Source: Nicotiana tabacum
Taxonomy: Eukaryota; Streptophyta; Magnoliopsida; Solanales; Solanaceae
NCBI RefSeq assembly: GCF_000715075.1
Contig: NC_134095.1
Span: 50,210,806-50,274,805 of the forward strand
Reading direction: 5' to 3'
Length of the DNA: 64,000 nt
Position 1 is the stretch's first letter. Each line of letters starts with the position of its first letter. Made by a program: the position numbers and the translations under genes. Shown here in pieces: positions 1-12,130 of this stretch. The notes beneath the pieces are model-generated. The model saw only the letters and a list, made by a program, of their open reading frames with translations, did no database searches and was not told the DNA's origin.

Positions 1-1580
1 GTTCAATACAGACATGAGCTGCAAAGCGTGCACCACTTCTATTTCTGCACATATTTTGATACTAATAAGGTATACAGATATACCACTTGGGTATCACAGA
101 TATATTTTAGCATCTTTTTTCCTGCAGCAACTAGATGTAAATGCATCCCACTTTTATATACTAAAATAGAAAATAAACAAATTCTTATTGAAAATACAAG
201 TAGCCATATAAATTTGTTGCCAAAAAATAATTTCGTAAAGAATCATCATACCAAATATATGTCCAGTGCAAGAAATGCATTTTATTTTTTGTTGTTCAAA
301 TGTTATGATTCTACAATATATGAGTTGTATAAAAACATTGAAGCATTATATCAATCTCTCTTTGGAATATTTTGGCATGTTCTCCGGTCGTGTCCTTTTC
401 TCCCGCATAGTGCACATGTAACTGTATTTCCTTCCCAGGCTCCTATGCCTCTCTTCTTTTTAGGTCTTCTTGGTTTGATTTTTCCTTTTGGTGGCAGTAC
501 CACCTGCGAAGAGACATCTTCTGGAATTTGCCACATTGTTTCATCTGGTAATGGATTTACTGGTATCTCATATGTTTTCAGCAAGTAGTCTATGTTGTAG
601 TAATCCGAGCAATACTTGTATGAATCCATATGGAATTTTTGTATAACTGCCATTGCATGTGGACATGGAATATCGTCTAGCTGAAACCTCCCACAAGTGC
701 AGTTTCTTTCATGTAGGCGCACCACATTTCTTGTTTGGCCATCAATTACTAAATGTAAGAATTCAGTTGATGGCAACACCTAGTATAATTTTAATTAAGA
801 AAAGTCATTAGCTATATGAAGTAATAGTATTTCTTAAATAACAATATTCAGTTGTTTAGTGAAATCACTAAGGTAAAAAAGTAAAAATACAGTACATGCA
901 GTGTTTTTATGATTTTGAAAATGCATACTGTCATCGTCTGTGATAAGATAGTATTATCTGCCAATATTTTTTCATACTTTGCACCAATCTTCATAAATGA
1001 TTCCACTGCATCCTTCCGATTGGTGTAATTCCATTTTTGAATCAATGTTGTCATAAAGTCAAGCAAATTCACAACTGGGAGGTCTCTTGCGTGCTTGTTT
1101 GCTGCATTTACTGATTCCGCAATATTCGATGTCATGGTCATGGTTCTATTTGCCTTGGAATACGCCCGGGACCATTTATCATATCAAATATCTATCAGGT
1201 ATGTTTTCACTCTACTATCAATAACTTCTAACTCTGCCATATGCATGTTGAATTCTTCAACAGTGTATGCTCTTGCTAAAGCAAAATATACTTCTTTGAT
1301 TTATTTTTGGCTCTTCCTGAAGTTTGTCTTTATGTTGTTCCACAGATGGAACATACATGCACAATGAGGGACTTCTGGATAGACAATTGAAGTTGCTTTC
1401 CATATAGCATCATGCCTGTCTGATACAATGCACATTCCCTCTCTTTGTCCATAGGTTTCTCTCAACTGCACGAAGAACCATTCCCACGATGCATCATTTT
1501 CCGAATCAACAATTGCATATGCGAGGGGTAGAATTTGTCCTGTAAACCCAAAGAACAAAATATCAATTACAACACACTAT

Positions 1581-1900
1581 ATTAATTTAGCATTTCATAT
1601 AGTAGTATAGTCATAGGTAGGTGCAGGTGTGTAGCAAAACAACTATATACTCTGTTGGTATACTTGTATACCATACTGGTATCATATAATATTTGAAAAT
1701 ATTTTTTTTTGTTTCTTTAACTGAATGTAATTGGATTGTACACAAAATATTAATTTAGTATTTCATATAGTAGTATAGTTATAGGTACGTGCAGGTGTGT
1801 AGCAAAACAACTATATACTCTGTTGGTATACTTGTATCATAAATATTTGAAAATATTTTTTGTTTCTTTAACTGAATGTAATTGGATTGTATTCTTACCC
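1581..1900. repeat. 168-bp tandem duplication in a transposase intron
   Basis: Two adjacent copies start at 1581 and 1749 (period 168). They share ATTAATTTAG, the TATAGTAGTATAG segment, the TGCAGGTGTGTAGC segment, CTCTGTTGGTATACTTGTAT, and a tail running into CTGAATGTAATTGGATTGTA. The second copy has about 20 bp deleted after TTGTAT. The duplication lies between the first and second DDE segments of the MULE-1 transposase, so it is most likely intronic. Confidence 0.85.
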
Positions 1901-2479
1901 TCTGTGTCTTGCGTGGAAGCCGTGAGTATGGTCCCTCTATATGTTGACTTTAAAAAAATTCCATCAACTACAATTGTTGGCCTACAATAGGCCAATCCTC
2001 TAATCGATGCATATATAGTTATGAATGCATACAAGAAGCTCCCATCTACTTCAGTGTGTAGTCGTGTCACTGATCCTGGGTTAGCGTACTCTAACATATA
2101 AAGATATGTTGGCATTTTCTTGTATGATTCACTTGGTGATCGTCTCAATAATTGCATTGCTTTTTCTTTTGATCTCCATGCTTGCATGTAGCTTAAGTCC
2201 ATACCATATGCTTTTTGGATGTCTCTCTGGATATCTGTTGGTGTATATATGGTTTTCGGGTCAACAAGTTTATCTTGTACCACAGCTGCAACAAAAGCTG
2301 AGACAGCTTGCTTTTGTGAACAAAATCTCTTATCAGTTAAACAACTGTGGACAGAATTGAAATCTGTCACTTTGAAAAGATTTGATGCTCGCAGGCTTGA
2401 TGCTTTAAGTCTCCAAGTGCATCTTTCATCCACGCATTCAAGGATATACCTGTTTATAATACAAATACAGTTATGTATC

Positions 2480-2860
2480 ATGTTTTATTGATAAAAACAC
2501 ACACACAAAAATCCGTACAATTATATACTCACATGGTATACTCTGTTGGTATACTTATATACTGTATCAGTATCATATTTTGCTGATAAAAAATATAGAC
2601 AAAGCAGCACAATTCTATACTCACATAGTATACTGATTTAGCATACATATATACTATATTGGTATTATGTTTTACTGATAATAACAAAGACAAACCAATA
2701 CAGTTATATACTCGCATAGTATACTGATATAGCATACTTATATACTATACCAGTATCACTGATAAAAAACACAGACAAACCAATACAATTCCATACTCTC
2801 ATAGTATACTGATTTAGCATACTTATATACTATATAGGTATCACATAGTTTTTTTACTTG
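2480..2860. repeat. Four-copy minisatellite, 85-92 bp unit
   Basis: The phrase ATACTC(A/G)CATAGTATACT recurs with anchors at 2525, 2617, 2708 and 2793 (spacings 92, 91 and 85). Each unit also carries a GCATAC/GTATAC word, a TATACTATA word, and GATAAAAAACACAGACAAACCAATACAA-like sequence. It fills the presumed intron between the two MuDR DNA-binding exons of MULE-1. Confidence 0.85.
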
Positions 2861-3758
2861 AAAACATGCAGACGAACCTTCTTGGGCATGATTTATGAAC
2901 CCGATATTGACATTTTTCTCTAACAGCATACTGTTTCATAACGAGAGCCAGCAGGTTCTTGTCTTCGTAAATTTGTCCTTTTTCAACATTTTGATGAAAT
3001 TGATCAGTTATGATGTTTGCATCATCAAGTTCTAAAATGGCGTCATCTCCTTCTTGCACATCAAACGTAGTAATCATATCAGTGCTTTCAAATTGTGCAA
3101 TTTCTGGTGAAATTGGAGCAACATCGAAACTGGAGGTGCTTGCAGCTATAGTGTTTTTAGCAAACGACACACACAGGGGAAGTGTTGTCATCCCTGCACT
3201 TGATTTTTTCGATTCCATATAAACACTAACACTCATATCGCTACAAATTGTAATTGGTGGATATCCTTGAGCAATAGATACTGAATAACTATTGTTTTAC
3301 TGTCCTTTTGCAGTTGCTTTGCAATTTCTCTGAGAAGTTGTTCAAATTTCCAATAGGTCTTTATTAGAATTGCATCAACATGAAAATTTATGAAATTATT
3401 GTTATCATCCCATTCTCCACTATGTTGCAGCAGAATTGGAATATTTTCCATGATTCTAAAGTTATAATCACTTTTATGTCCAAAATTGAATCTCAACAAT
3501 GCAAATTTCAACAGTGTTCGAAATCAACAGTGTTCGAAATTTCAACAAAACAACAGCGAAATCAGACCTCTAGATCTCCAGATCTCCAAACCTAGATTAG
3601 AATTTTCAGCTAAAATTCAGAAGTTTAGCTCCGAAATCAAAATCAAACCAACAGCAAAATCAAAATCTGAAGAGAACAGCGAAATTAAAATCCGAATCAG
3701 CATCTCCGATCTGTTTTTTCACACTTACTGCTCTTCGATCAGTGGAAATCTCAATTTT

Positions 3759-3858
3759 GTGCGCTAATTTTCTGAAATTTTGAAGAGCTTCTGCGTTTTT
3801 CCACGTTTGTGCGCTAATTTTCTGAAATTTTGAGCAGCTTCTGCGTTTTTATACGTAG
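3759..3858. repeat. 50-bp tandem duplication upstream of the MULE-1 gene
   Basis: GTGCGCTAATTTTCTGAAAT begins at 3759 and again at 3809, an exact 50-bp period. The two copies differ at a few positions (GAAGAGC versus GAGCAGC, CCACGT versus ATACGT). It lies between the PB1-coding start and the presumed terminal repeat, so it may be 5' untranslated or promoter sequence of the transposase. Confidence 0.85.
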
Positions 3859-3995
3859 GGCATTAAAAGCGTGGGTAGCTATTTTGTGACTGTCGTTTAT
3901 TTATTAAATGGGTAGGAGTTGTAATTATTTAGTGGGTAGAATTTTTTAATGGGTAGGGGAGGGTAAATAGTTTCACTTTTATAGGTAGTCCTGTC

Positions 3996-5046
3996 TTTTC
4001 CCCCAAATATAACCCTAAAGAAAAAGGCTTAAATCTGAAAAAAGAAGAAGCAAATGAATGGATAAAATAGATACTTTTGTCATGGACTAAAAGTAAAAAA
4101 TGGGAGGAAGTTTGTATAAACTGATTACGGAATCTGTTCTATAGTTCAGGAAAATGACTTTTGGACTTGTATGGTTTTAAAATGTTTTCCAAGTTAGAAC
4201 TCATTTTGGTTTCGAAGTCTATTACGAATTGAAAGAAATAGAGTTCAAAGTTAAAAGTTATTCAAATATTACGAAAAAAACAGATTTAGACCTCACGTTC
4301 CCCGCAAATGGTTACTTGAAAGCTCTATGATTTTGAAAGATTGATTAGGTCTAAACCAACCAAAGGAATTAAACACTTACAGTACCCTTAACTTAACAAT
4401 CATCATCCATAACAAATAACAACACAAAAGATAGGCCAATGAGAACTAAAAGGAATAATTGACTGGCTTCCCAGCCAGCATCCCATAAGGGATAATTTTG
4501 TTATTTCCGCCTCTATATCAAGTAGGATGAGAATATGATGTGCCAGACTCCATATGGTGTTACAGCGTCGTCAAGTCTCAAAGTAGGACTCTTTGGCTCG
4601 GTGTTCATGCAAAAATAAAGAAATAGAAAGTAGAATGAGTTAGAAAGGAACAGATCTATGCTTCTTAATAAACGTAATAATCAGAGAAACAACACATATT
4701 GCAAACTCATACTTACACAAATATTTTACATATCATGGTAAACCTGAAACATGAGAAACGAACTAACTTGTACCAACAGGAAAGTATCTTAAACAATATT
4801 CTTACATTTCAGATAAACATATTACATTTCGTATTCAAGTAACAGCCCAAAATGTGATGGGAGATTTAACCAAACTAATCTAATATGTGAATCAGTCAAA
4901 ACATGTTTTGTACTTCTTTATAACAAAGGTGCAGTCACTCATTTACGGGATCTGTAAAGGCATACAAGATAACATGTATATCCAAGTTACTAAAGTTTAT
5001 TTCGAACAGAGCATTTAGAACCTATGGGAATGACATCTACTAGCAT
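3996..5046. other. Spacer, no recognised feature
   Basis: AT-rich sequence between MULE-1 and the Tekay element. I find no convincing coding exon, RNA gene or repeat. It was once continuous with 14675-15950, because the Tekay element between them is flanked by the duplicated pentamer AAAGT. Confidence 0.5.
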
Positions 5047-5051
5047 AAAGT

Positions 5052-8000
5052 TTTAACGACCCGACCGGTCATTTTGAGCTTTTGCACTTTGATCGCCAGT
5101 TCTCGGGCATGACTTGCCCCGTGTAATGTGTTATGAATGATGTAGATTGTTGGATTTGATTTTTACGAAAATCGGTATGAATTTAAAAGAACAGTCTCAG
5201 TTGAAAGCTTTGAATTTGAAAGGTTTGACCAAGAGTTGACTTATTTGTATATGAGCTCGGATCGGAATTTTTATGATTTGGTTAGCTTCGTTGGGTGATT
5301 TATGACTCATGAGTGTGATTGGAATTGGTTTTGGAGGTCTGGTGTAGAATTAGGCTTGAATTGGCGAAGTTAGTATTTTGGCGATTTCCGGTTGGTAGGT
5401 GAGATTTTGATCTGAGGGTCGGAATGGAATTCCGAGAGTTATTGTAACTTTGTTATGTGATTTGGAATGTGTGTACAAAATTTCAGGTCATTACGTGGTT
5501 TGGTTGGGTTTTTGATTAAAAGCTTGTTTCGGAAGTTTTTAGAAAACTTAGGCTTGAATTCGATGTGAATTGATGGAATTGGTGTTGTTTGAGGTATTTT
5601 GATGATTGGAACAAGTTTGAATGAGGTTTTAGGATGTGTTGGTGCTTTTGGTTGAGGTCCCGGGGGCCTCGGGTGAGTTTCGGATGGTCAATCGGACCAT
5701 TTTCTAAGTTTAAAAGTTGCAGATTTTCAGTTCTGATGTTGCAGAGTTTTTGGCCTTCGCGATCGCGGGGGTGGTGTCGCGATCGCGTAGAAGGAAATTG
5801 GAAGGCAGGTGTTTTGCTCTTCGCGTTCGCAGTTGAGGGTCCGTGTTCGCGGAAGTCCATGTTCTTATGCTTCGTTCGCATGGTAATGTTCGCGTTCGCA
5901 TAAGAGGATCTGGGGGCCCACTATATTTGTTCTTCGCGTTCGCAGCTAAGGGCTCGCGTTCGCATAGTTCTGAAAGTGGAAGCATCGCGTTCGCATCAAC
6001 ATCATCGCATTCGCATAGAGTTAATTTGAGGAGTGGAAATTCAGTGCTTCACGATCGCGAGACTTGGGTCGCGATCGCGATGAATGAGTTCCAGAATTGG
6101 GCAGAAAGTTATAAAAACATTTCATCCGCGAATTGGAGCCATTTTTCCACCATAGCTGAGTACTTTGACAGCTCTTTGAGGGAAATTGAAGAGGGATTCA
6201 AGGAGGATTTATTTGAGGTATGTTTTATGAACAAAAAACGTGATTCTATTGTGAAATTAACCTAGAAATTCATGGAACCTAAGCTAAAAATGGAAGAACT
6301 AGGGCTTGGGATTTTGAAATTCTAAATTGGGATTTGAAGGGCCATTTGAGGTCGGATTTGAGAATTTTTGATATGTATGAACTCGTGGAAGGATAAGGAA
6401 CCCGTTGATGTGAAAATTTCTGAGTTTCGAGAAGTGGGCCCGGGGCTCGGGTTTTGCTAATTTCGGGATTTTTGATATTTTTCGATTGTTTTCGCTTGGG
6501 CTTTGTTCCCTTAGCATATTGTGACGTATTCGTTCTGATTTTGGATAGATTCGACGCGCGTGGAGGCCGATTCGAGGGGCAAAGACGTCGCAAGCTAGAG
6601 TTGTAGCCGGTTCGAGGTGAGTAATGATTGTAAATGATATTCTGAGGGTTTGAAACCCCAGATTGCACATCGTAGTGCTTTATTGAGGTGAGACACAAGC
6701 TTGAGGATGAGTGTGGGGTCGTGTACTATAGGGGATCGTGATTTGGTCCGTCCTGATTGATGATTTTACCGTGTATTTGACTGAAACTTATTTGTTATCA
6801 TCATGATTTGGGTTGATTGTCATATTTGGGCTTCGTGCCAGCTATTTGAACCCCTTCGGGGATGGTTGTTGATATTTCCTCACTGTTTTGATTTTATACT
6901 TGAACTCAGTCATGTATTTTCCACTGTTTTCAAAACTCAGCCAAGTTTATTTTGCTTTAGCACTTGAAATGATATTTCCAATAACATTTTTGGGTTGAAC
7001 ATCATATTTTACTGTTGCCCGAGTGGCTTAGGTGATTCTTGACTTAGTAAGGCCGAAGGTCTTGTATTGTGAGGATACTTTTGGGTCGGGTTGGACGCCG
7101 CAGCAGTGAGATACTGATTTGATTATGAGGCCGAGGGCTTAAGATATGTACGCCACGAAATGGCTTGTGATTGATATGAGGCCGAGGGCCTAGATTTGAT
7201 GTCACGAGATGGCTTGATATTGCGCTTGGTTCGTAAGGGTCTCCTCCCGGAGTCTGCACACCCCAATGAGCGCCGTCAACGAGATATATGGATCGGGCTG
7301 CATGCCGCAGCGATATATGGATCGGGATACACGTTGTAGCGGTGCTGGTACTGTTCTACGTGTTTACTTTATTTCATTTGTCTGCTATTATCTGTTGTTT
7401 GTGCTACTCCATGTGATATCTACCTGATTGCCTGGTATTATCTGTTAATTGAGTGTTTTGCCCGAGAGGTGGATTTCTGTGCTTATCGGCACCAATTGTT
7501 TTGCATTCATTTGCGTAACAGTTGGAAAAGTCGTTTTCAAAAGAGATTTAAATTGAGCTAAGGAGTTTTTCTAAAGATTTCACAGCTTCACTATTTTTCT
7601 CAAAGGGTTTTACACTGCTCTATACAGCATGATGGTTTGTCTTACGTGATTTCTTACTGCTTAGTTACTATTTACCTTTATTACTCAATGAGTTGGAGTA
7701 CTCACTTTAATCCCTGCACTTCGTGTGCAGATGCAGGTATTTGTTCACCTGGTAGCGGGTTTTGAGCTGATCGGAGGCTAAGTTATCGGAGTTTAGCGAG
7801 GTGATTGCCAACGTTCGCAGCACCGCACTTCTTCCTTTTGTTTATCAGTCCTATTTTGTATATTCCAGGCCTTGTAGTTGTATTTATACTCTAATAGATG
7901 CTCGTTACTTGTGACACCCCGGCTTGGGCTGTGTTGGGGTTGTATTCCGCACTTTATAAAGAAATCTTTTGTATAGACTGTGGATATTTAATCATGCTAA

Positions 8001-8108
8001 AATTGTTTATTAATATTAGCTATTCTGAAAAGGCGAAATGGGTTGGTTGGCTGGTATTGTCTTCACGAGAGGCGCCATCACGACCGGTTCGGGGTTTGGG
8101 TCGTGACA
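5052..8108 (+). repeat. Tekay-1 5' LTR
   Basis: An LTR of 3057 bp starting at (T)TTAACGACCCGACC and ending at GGGTCGTGACA. From 5494 onward it is nearly identical to 12131-14669. It is also clearly similar to the solo LTR at 56666-59476. It contains a GC-rich block of GCGATCGC and GCGTTCGC words at about 5757-6075 and a segment of GAGGCCGAGGGC-type repeats at about 7050-7250. Confidence 0.9.
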
Positions 8109-11100
8109 AGTTGGTATCAGAGCCTAGGTTGCATAGGTCTCATGAGTCATGAGCAGGTTTAGAAAAGTCTCGCGGATCGGTACGAAGACGTCTGTATTTA
8201 TCCTCGAGAGGCTGCAGAACCTTTAGGAAAACTTCACATTCTTGAATTCTCATCGTGCGCCCCTGATTCAGCTTGAAAAATAACTCTTGAAATTCCTTCC
8301 ACGCGTTCGTATACGCGCATGAGTGCTCAATGTCAGATGTGCCTTGATGGCTTGTGATTCCCTGATCGAGGGGCGAGACGTGATCTCTGTGAGTTTGATG
8401 TTGGGGCCAGTCTGGAGGACTTGAGGCCGGATCTTTGCCTATGGCTTGAGCACGGAGGTGCTGATTGTGTGAGCAAGTGTTTTGAACTTATATGTTCGGT
8501 ATTGTCCCTACTAGTGGGAGTGATGGTTGGGTATCTATGTGATGAGTGTTAGTAATGCGAGATGCATCTATATGACTTGGAAGTGACGAGGAAGGTCTAC
8601 TAGATGATAGAAGGACTATTGGGTGCTTGAATTCCATCATGATTCGAGGTATAGCCCCAAATCATAGGCGTGTGAAGGACCTTTTTATGTTCTCCAGTTG
8701 AGAGTGAAGTAAATTTTATGTTGCGGAACGAGTTCAGACTTAGGAAGACTAATTGACTGCGTATAGTTCAGGGCGGTGGAAAGTATACAGAAATGTTAAT
8801 GGAAGGCAAAGTAGGTGGGTTATCTCCTGCGAAGAGTTCTGGGGTTGTGTGACCCTTATGTGATTGTTAGAAGATCTTATGTGCAAGTGAAGTGTAAGCA
8901 TTAAAAAAAATCTGAAATTTTGGGTCGCTTAAGAGAGTGGGCTTAGATGTTGCGAGAATGAGTTCAAGATTTGCCGAAGATTTAAAGTACTAGATGATCT
9001 GTGTTTCACCAGCTTACGAAGGATTTGAGTTTAAATATCACGATGGTATTGTGGTATCAATATAGTTTAAGTGTTATGAGTTATCGAGTGTATTTTCGAT
9101 CTATGGCTCCGAGCTAAGTGGGGGAGTTTGCTGTGAGTAGTTGATTACACGGTTAGGTGCTATGTTGGATCCCAGTTTGAGGCGTGCGGGCGAATAAGTT
9201 ATGGCTCGCGGAAATAGAGATCGAGGATGGTTCGAGTAAAGGAAAAAAAAAATTGGCAAAGGTTATATTATGCTTCATATGGTAAGAGAATCATATGATG
9301 TCTTAAGTTGTTATTGGTAAAGAATGCTCAGCGCATAGAACAGGAAGTTGCTTGATTGTAATGTGATGAGGATTTCATTCTGCGGTGCCGGAGTGCCAAT
9401 GAGGCACGAGTGGTTCTATTTGTTAGGCCAGGTAAATTGCAGTTGAATAAGAGTGAATGACTCTCGAGAATGGTTCTAAAGTGTTCATGATTCTACAGGG
9501 AACAATCGGGTATCTTAAGGTTGTATATGTGGTTAGAGACTGTGTTTTCATTGGAAGAGGTCAAGACTTGTTGTAGGTCTATGCTAATTATGGGATTCTA
9601 TGTATCAGTATCAGGAAGGCAAGGGTAACGGATTCAGATTCGCAGGAAGTTCTTTAGAGTAAAGTATTCTGGAATGTGGTGTTTCTGAGAATGATTAAGA
9701 GAGTATTCAACGGCTTATGGGTCTCAGACAGTGTGGGTTTATGCTTGGGTCTCGTGTGGTGAGCCTAGGGTGAGGAATTGTGGTGCTACAGCAAGAGGGA
9801 ATATCAAGTTGAAGGTGAATCAGAAGGAAATTTAATAGCTGGAGTAGCTTGAAAGTAGACCGGACCGGTATGGTAAGGATATGATTAATTCCTTGTGTGT
9901 GTTCGAGGTGATGAGTTCTTACAGGCATTTTGCAGCAATGCTCTTAGGTTTCGATGGCTTGCTTAGCTTGGTTGAGTTAGAAGGATTCGGTCCTGGAAGG
10001 TCTGATTTATGCAAAGGGAACTCGGAGAGTTCTTGATGGTTTTTACCGTGGTTTGGAGATGTATATCTTCTATGGGCATGCGAAGCATGGGATGTATAGT
10101 GATTTTTCTTCTAGATGGGACCAATGGAAAGTTTTGGACTAGTTGAGTTCGTAGATGTCTGTGGCTCGGAAGGGAGATGAAGTTCTCATGTTATCCTGGG
10201 ATGGTATGGTATATACGGGTTGTTGTGGAGGATCGAGATTTGCATGTGTGAGGTTTCAGTTCAGTTCTAAAAGGAAGTTCATAAAACTCTTAGGCAGCGG
10301 GTAGCCTCAAATGATTAAAGAAATGGTATTGTTAATTGGGAGTGATTTGACGAGAGTATATGTTTCAGAAAGAGGCCAATGTGAGTAAGTTGATGGCACT
10401 TCGGTAGTATTGTGGCACTTTCAGGCTAGATCGACTGATGATATTCGAGCTGCTTGGTGGCTTAGAAGAATTTTTGGAGTATCTCTCGTGGAATGACTGG
10501 GTATTAGAGGTGTGGCATGTATTCGGACGGTGGAATTGGGATCGGATATGGTGATTTATGTGCCGTGTGGATTTGGAGATGGAAGTTCTTATATTTAGGC
10601 TATGTTGTGGTTGTGGACTGTATGTAACAGCACTGTTTAGCGACTGTCGGGATTTGGAGGCCCGAGTGGATCTTTCGTTGCTTGGTATGTTAGATATTGG
10701 ATATGATATTGGGGTTTAGACTAGTTGTCTCCGTGTTGGGTTATTTTGGACTATTGTGCTATAGGCTATGCCGGAAATGCCACGGGTTGAGTGGCGAGGT
10801 ACGTCGGAGTATATCCTGGTAGAGTGGTTTTATATTTTGAAGACCCAGCGGACGGCCGGGAAGGATTTGCCTTTCTTATTTGGGCCTTCGTGATGGATGT
10901 CAGTGCAGAGGCTTCTACCATTAATTCAGTTTTGGTGGTGAAAGATTTATCGGATGTGTTTCTTGTGGACGGGTATGTCGTCAGGCAAGGTTGTTGATTT
11001 CGGTATTGATTTGGTGCCGGGCACCGTATCATATGGCACCGGCAGAGTTAAGGAGTTGAGGGAACAACTTCAGGATTTCCTTAATAAAGAGTTCGTTGGT

Positions 11101-12130
11101 AGGCCAATGTGGATGGTGTTCTAGCTTGAGTCGGCTCGGTTGGCTCCGAATTGCATTGTTGAGGGATGTGTTGATTCGATTGTTATTAAGCTTATTAGTG
11201 ACCTGGGGAGATCTATGAGTTGCCTTTCTGTGTTGAAAAACATTACGATTTGTTGGTTATGGGCACATATGGTGCGGTTCTATTGGGGTTCATAGCGGAA
11301 GTCGAGCGGGAAGAGTAATTGGGTGTTGCTCGGTAAATGGCGTATCAGTTATGTCCTATCGGGTTTGCGTGGTATATGTTACTTGTTTCACCGAGGGTGT
11401 AATGATTTGCTTTGGTTTCAGACATCAAATTGTGTGTGGTTGTCAATTTTAAGTATAGTGACTTGAGGTGTTTCATGTGGAACCGTGTTTGGATAGGATC
11501 GCGCATTTGCAGCAAAGCTATGTGGAGATATGACCTTGCGGGTTAGATTCGTGCGTTCTATTTCTACGATGTGAGACGGGTTCTCAGCCTTATGTTGTGG
11601 TGGTACGGGTGAGCTTGAGGTACAACTCTTTCATTTGAGTCATTTTCATGATTTGAGTATGTTCGGACCGTTGCTTATTAGTGTGCGTATTATGCCAGTT
11701 GTGGCTTAGGCCTCTATTGATGTGTCATGTCACCAGAGTGGTGTGTTGGGTTAGAAGAGATCGTTGGGATCATTGATGAATACGAACAGATTCGATTTCA
11801 GCATGTTGGAAGGATAAGATCGAGGTTTGGCTCGGAAATTTGCTATGATATTTGTCAGGGGAGAAGTAGATTTATGAATGGTTGATCTGAGAAATGGTCG
11901 TGGTTTAGTGCGTATTTCATTTATCGTTGGCAGTATATGAAAGTGTTGGAATGAGACTTTAGTTGATATGAGGTTTTCTACCAGTATTCGGCAGTTGTGG
12001 GCAGCTGCTGTGAGTAAAAGTTATCGCTACGAGTGTTTGAGTTATGTGGTATATCATGGGATTGCTCCCGAGTTTGCAGGCATGGGTTATTACAGCTAGT
12101 TCGGGTCTATTCAAAGTATATGTGTCAGAT
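8109..12130 (+). pseudogene. Decayed Tekay gag-pol interior
   Basis: About 4 kb that should encode Gag and Pol, but no long open frame survives. The clearest remnant is around 10890-11121, where a frame reads GIDLVPGT at 11002-11025 and then KELREQLQDFLNKEFV. This corresponds to the segment just before the reverse transcriptase palm in chromoviruses, and the Tekay-2 copy (42500-42640) reads very similarly. The leader at 8160-8270 resembles the leader of Tekay-2. No RNase H, integrase or chromodomain could be read. The right junction at 12130/12131 passes directly into the middle of an LTR, so the end of pol and the polypurine tract are missing. Confidence 0.6.
8112..8123 (+). other. Primer binding site, initiator Met tRNA
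   Basis: TGGTATCAGAGC lies three bases after the LTR end. It is the standard complement of the 3' end of plant initiator Met tRNA, used to prime minus-strand cDNA in Tekay chromoviruses. Confidence 0.92.

Larger units (their letters stand above)
351..3451 (-). pseudogene. MULE transposase (PB1 / MuDR / DDE / SWIM / zinc knuckle), nearly intact
   Basis: This transposase would cut and paste the element by binding the terminal repeats and catalysing strand transfer in the nucleus. Segments in order on the minus strand: a PB1-like domain (about 3451-3250) with a frameshift near 3250; an acidic linker and the first MuDR segment with AVREKCQYRVHKSCPRR (to about 2870); an AT-rich intron; CTWRLKA and the first catalytic Asp in VVDGIF (codon 1963-1965); a second intron; SDRHD with the second Asp (codon 1418-1420); and NIAES with the Glu (codon 1115-1117). 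After a third gap come the SWIM finger (CTC...CPHA) and the knuckle CALCGRKGHDRRTC, ending at the stop at 351. In-frame stops lie at 1301-1303 (TAA) and 1184-1186 (TGA). The start is the Met of MENIPILL, which matches the start of MULE-2. Intron limits are inferred. Confidence 0.8.
1..3995 (-). mobile_element. MULE-1: Mutator-like DNA transposon, right (5') part
   Basis: This is a class II Mutator-like element read on the minus strand and cut by the left window edge. It is called from its transposase gene, which has a PB1-like N-terminus, a MuDR DNA-binding region, a DDE core, a SWIM zinc finger and a CCHC knuckle. The right end is placed near 3995 because the sequence at about 3870-3995 consists of short repeats around GGGTAG that look like a long terminal inverted repeat. 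The matching left end is outside the window, so neither the inverted repeat nor the 9-bp target duplication can be verified. The element is related to MULE-2 at 15955-23765 through the PB1-like and SWIM segments. Confidence 0.75.

Noticed and set aside
4440..4620. Possible host exon on the minus strand
   Set aside because: A few codons look protein-like but there are stops in every frame, no domain and no convincing splice sites.
5634..6265. Overlapping frames on both strands in the Tekay-1 LTR
   Set aside because: They lie in the LTR and are open because of the GCGATCGC/GCGTTCGC words; the same happens in the other LTR copies.
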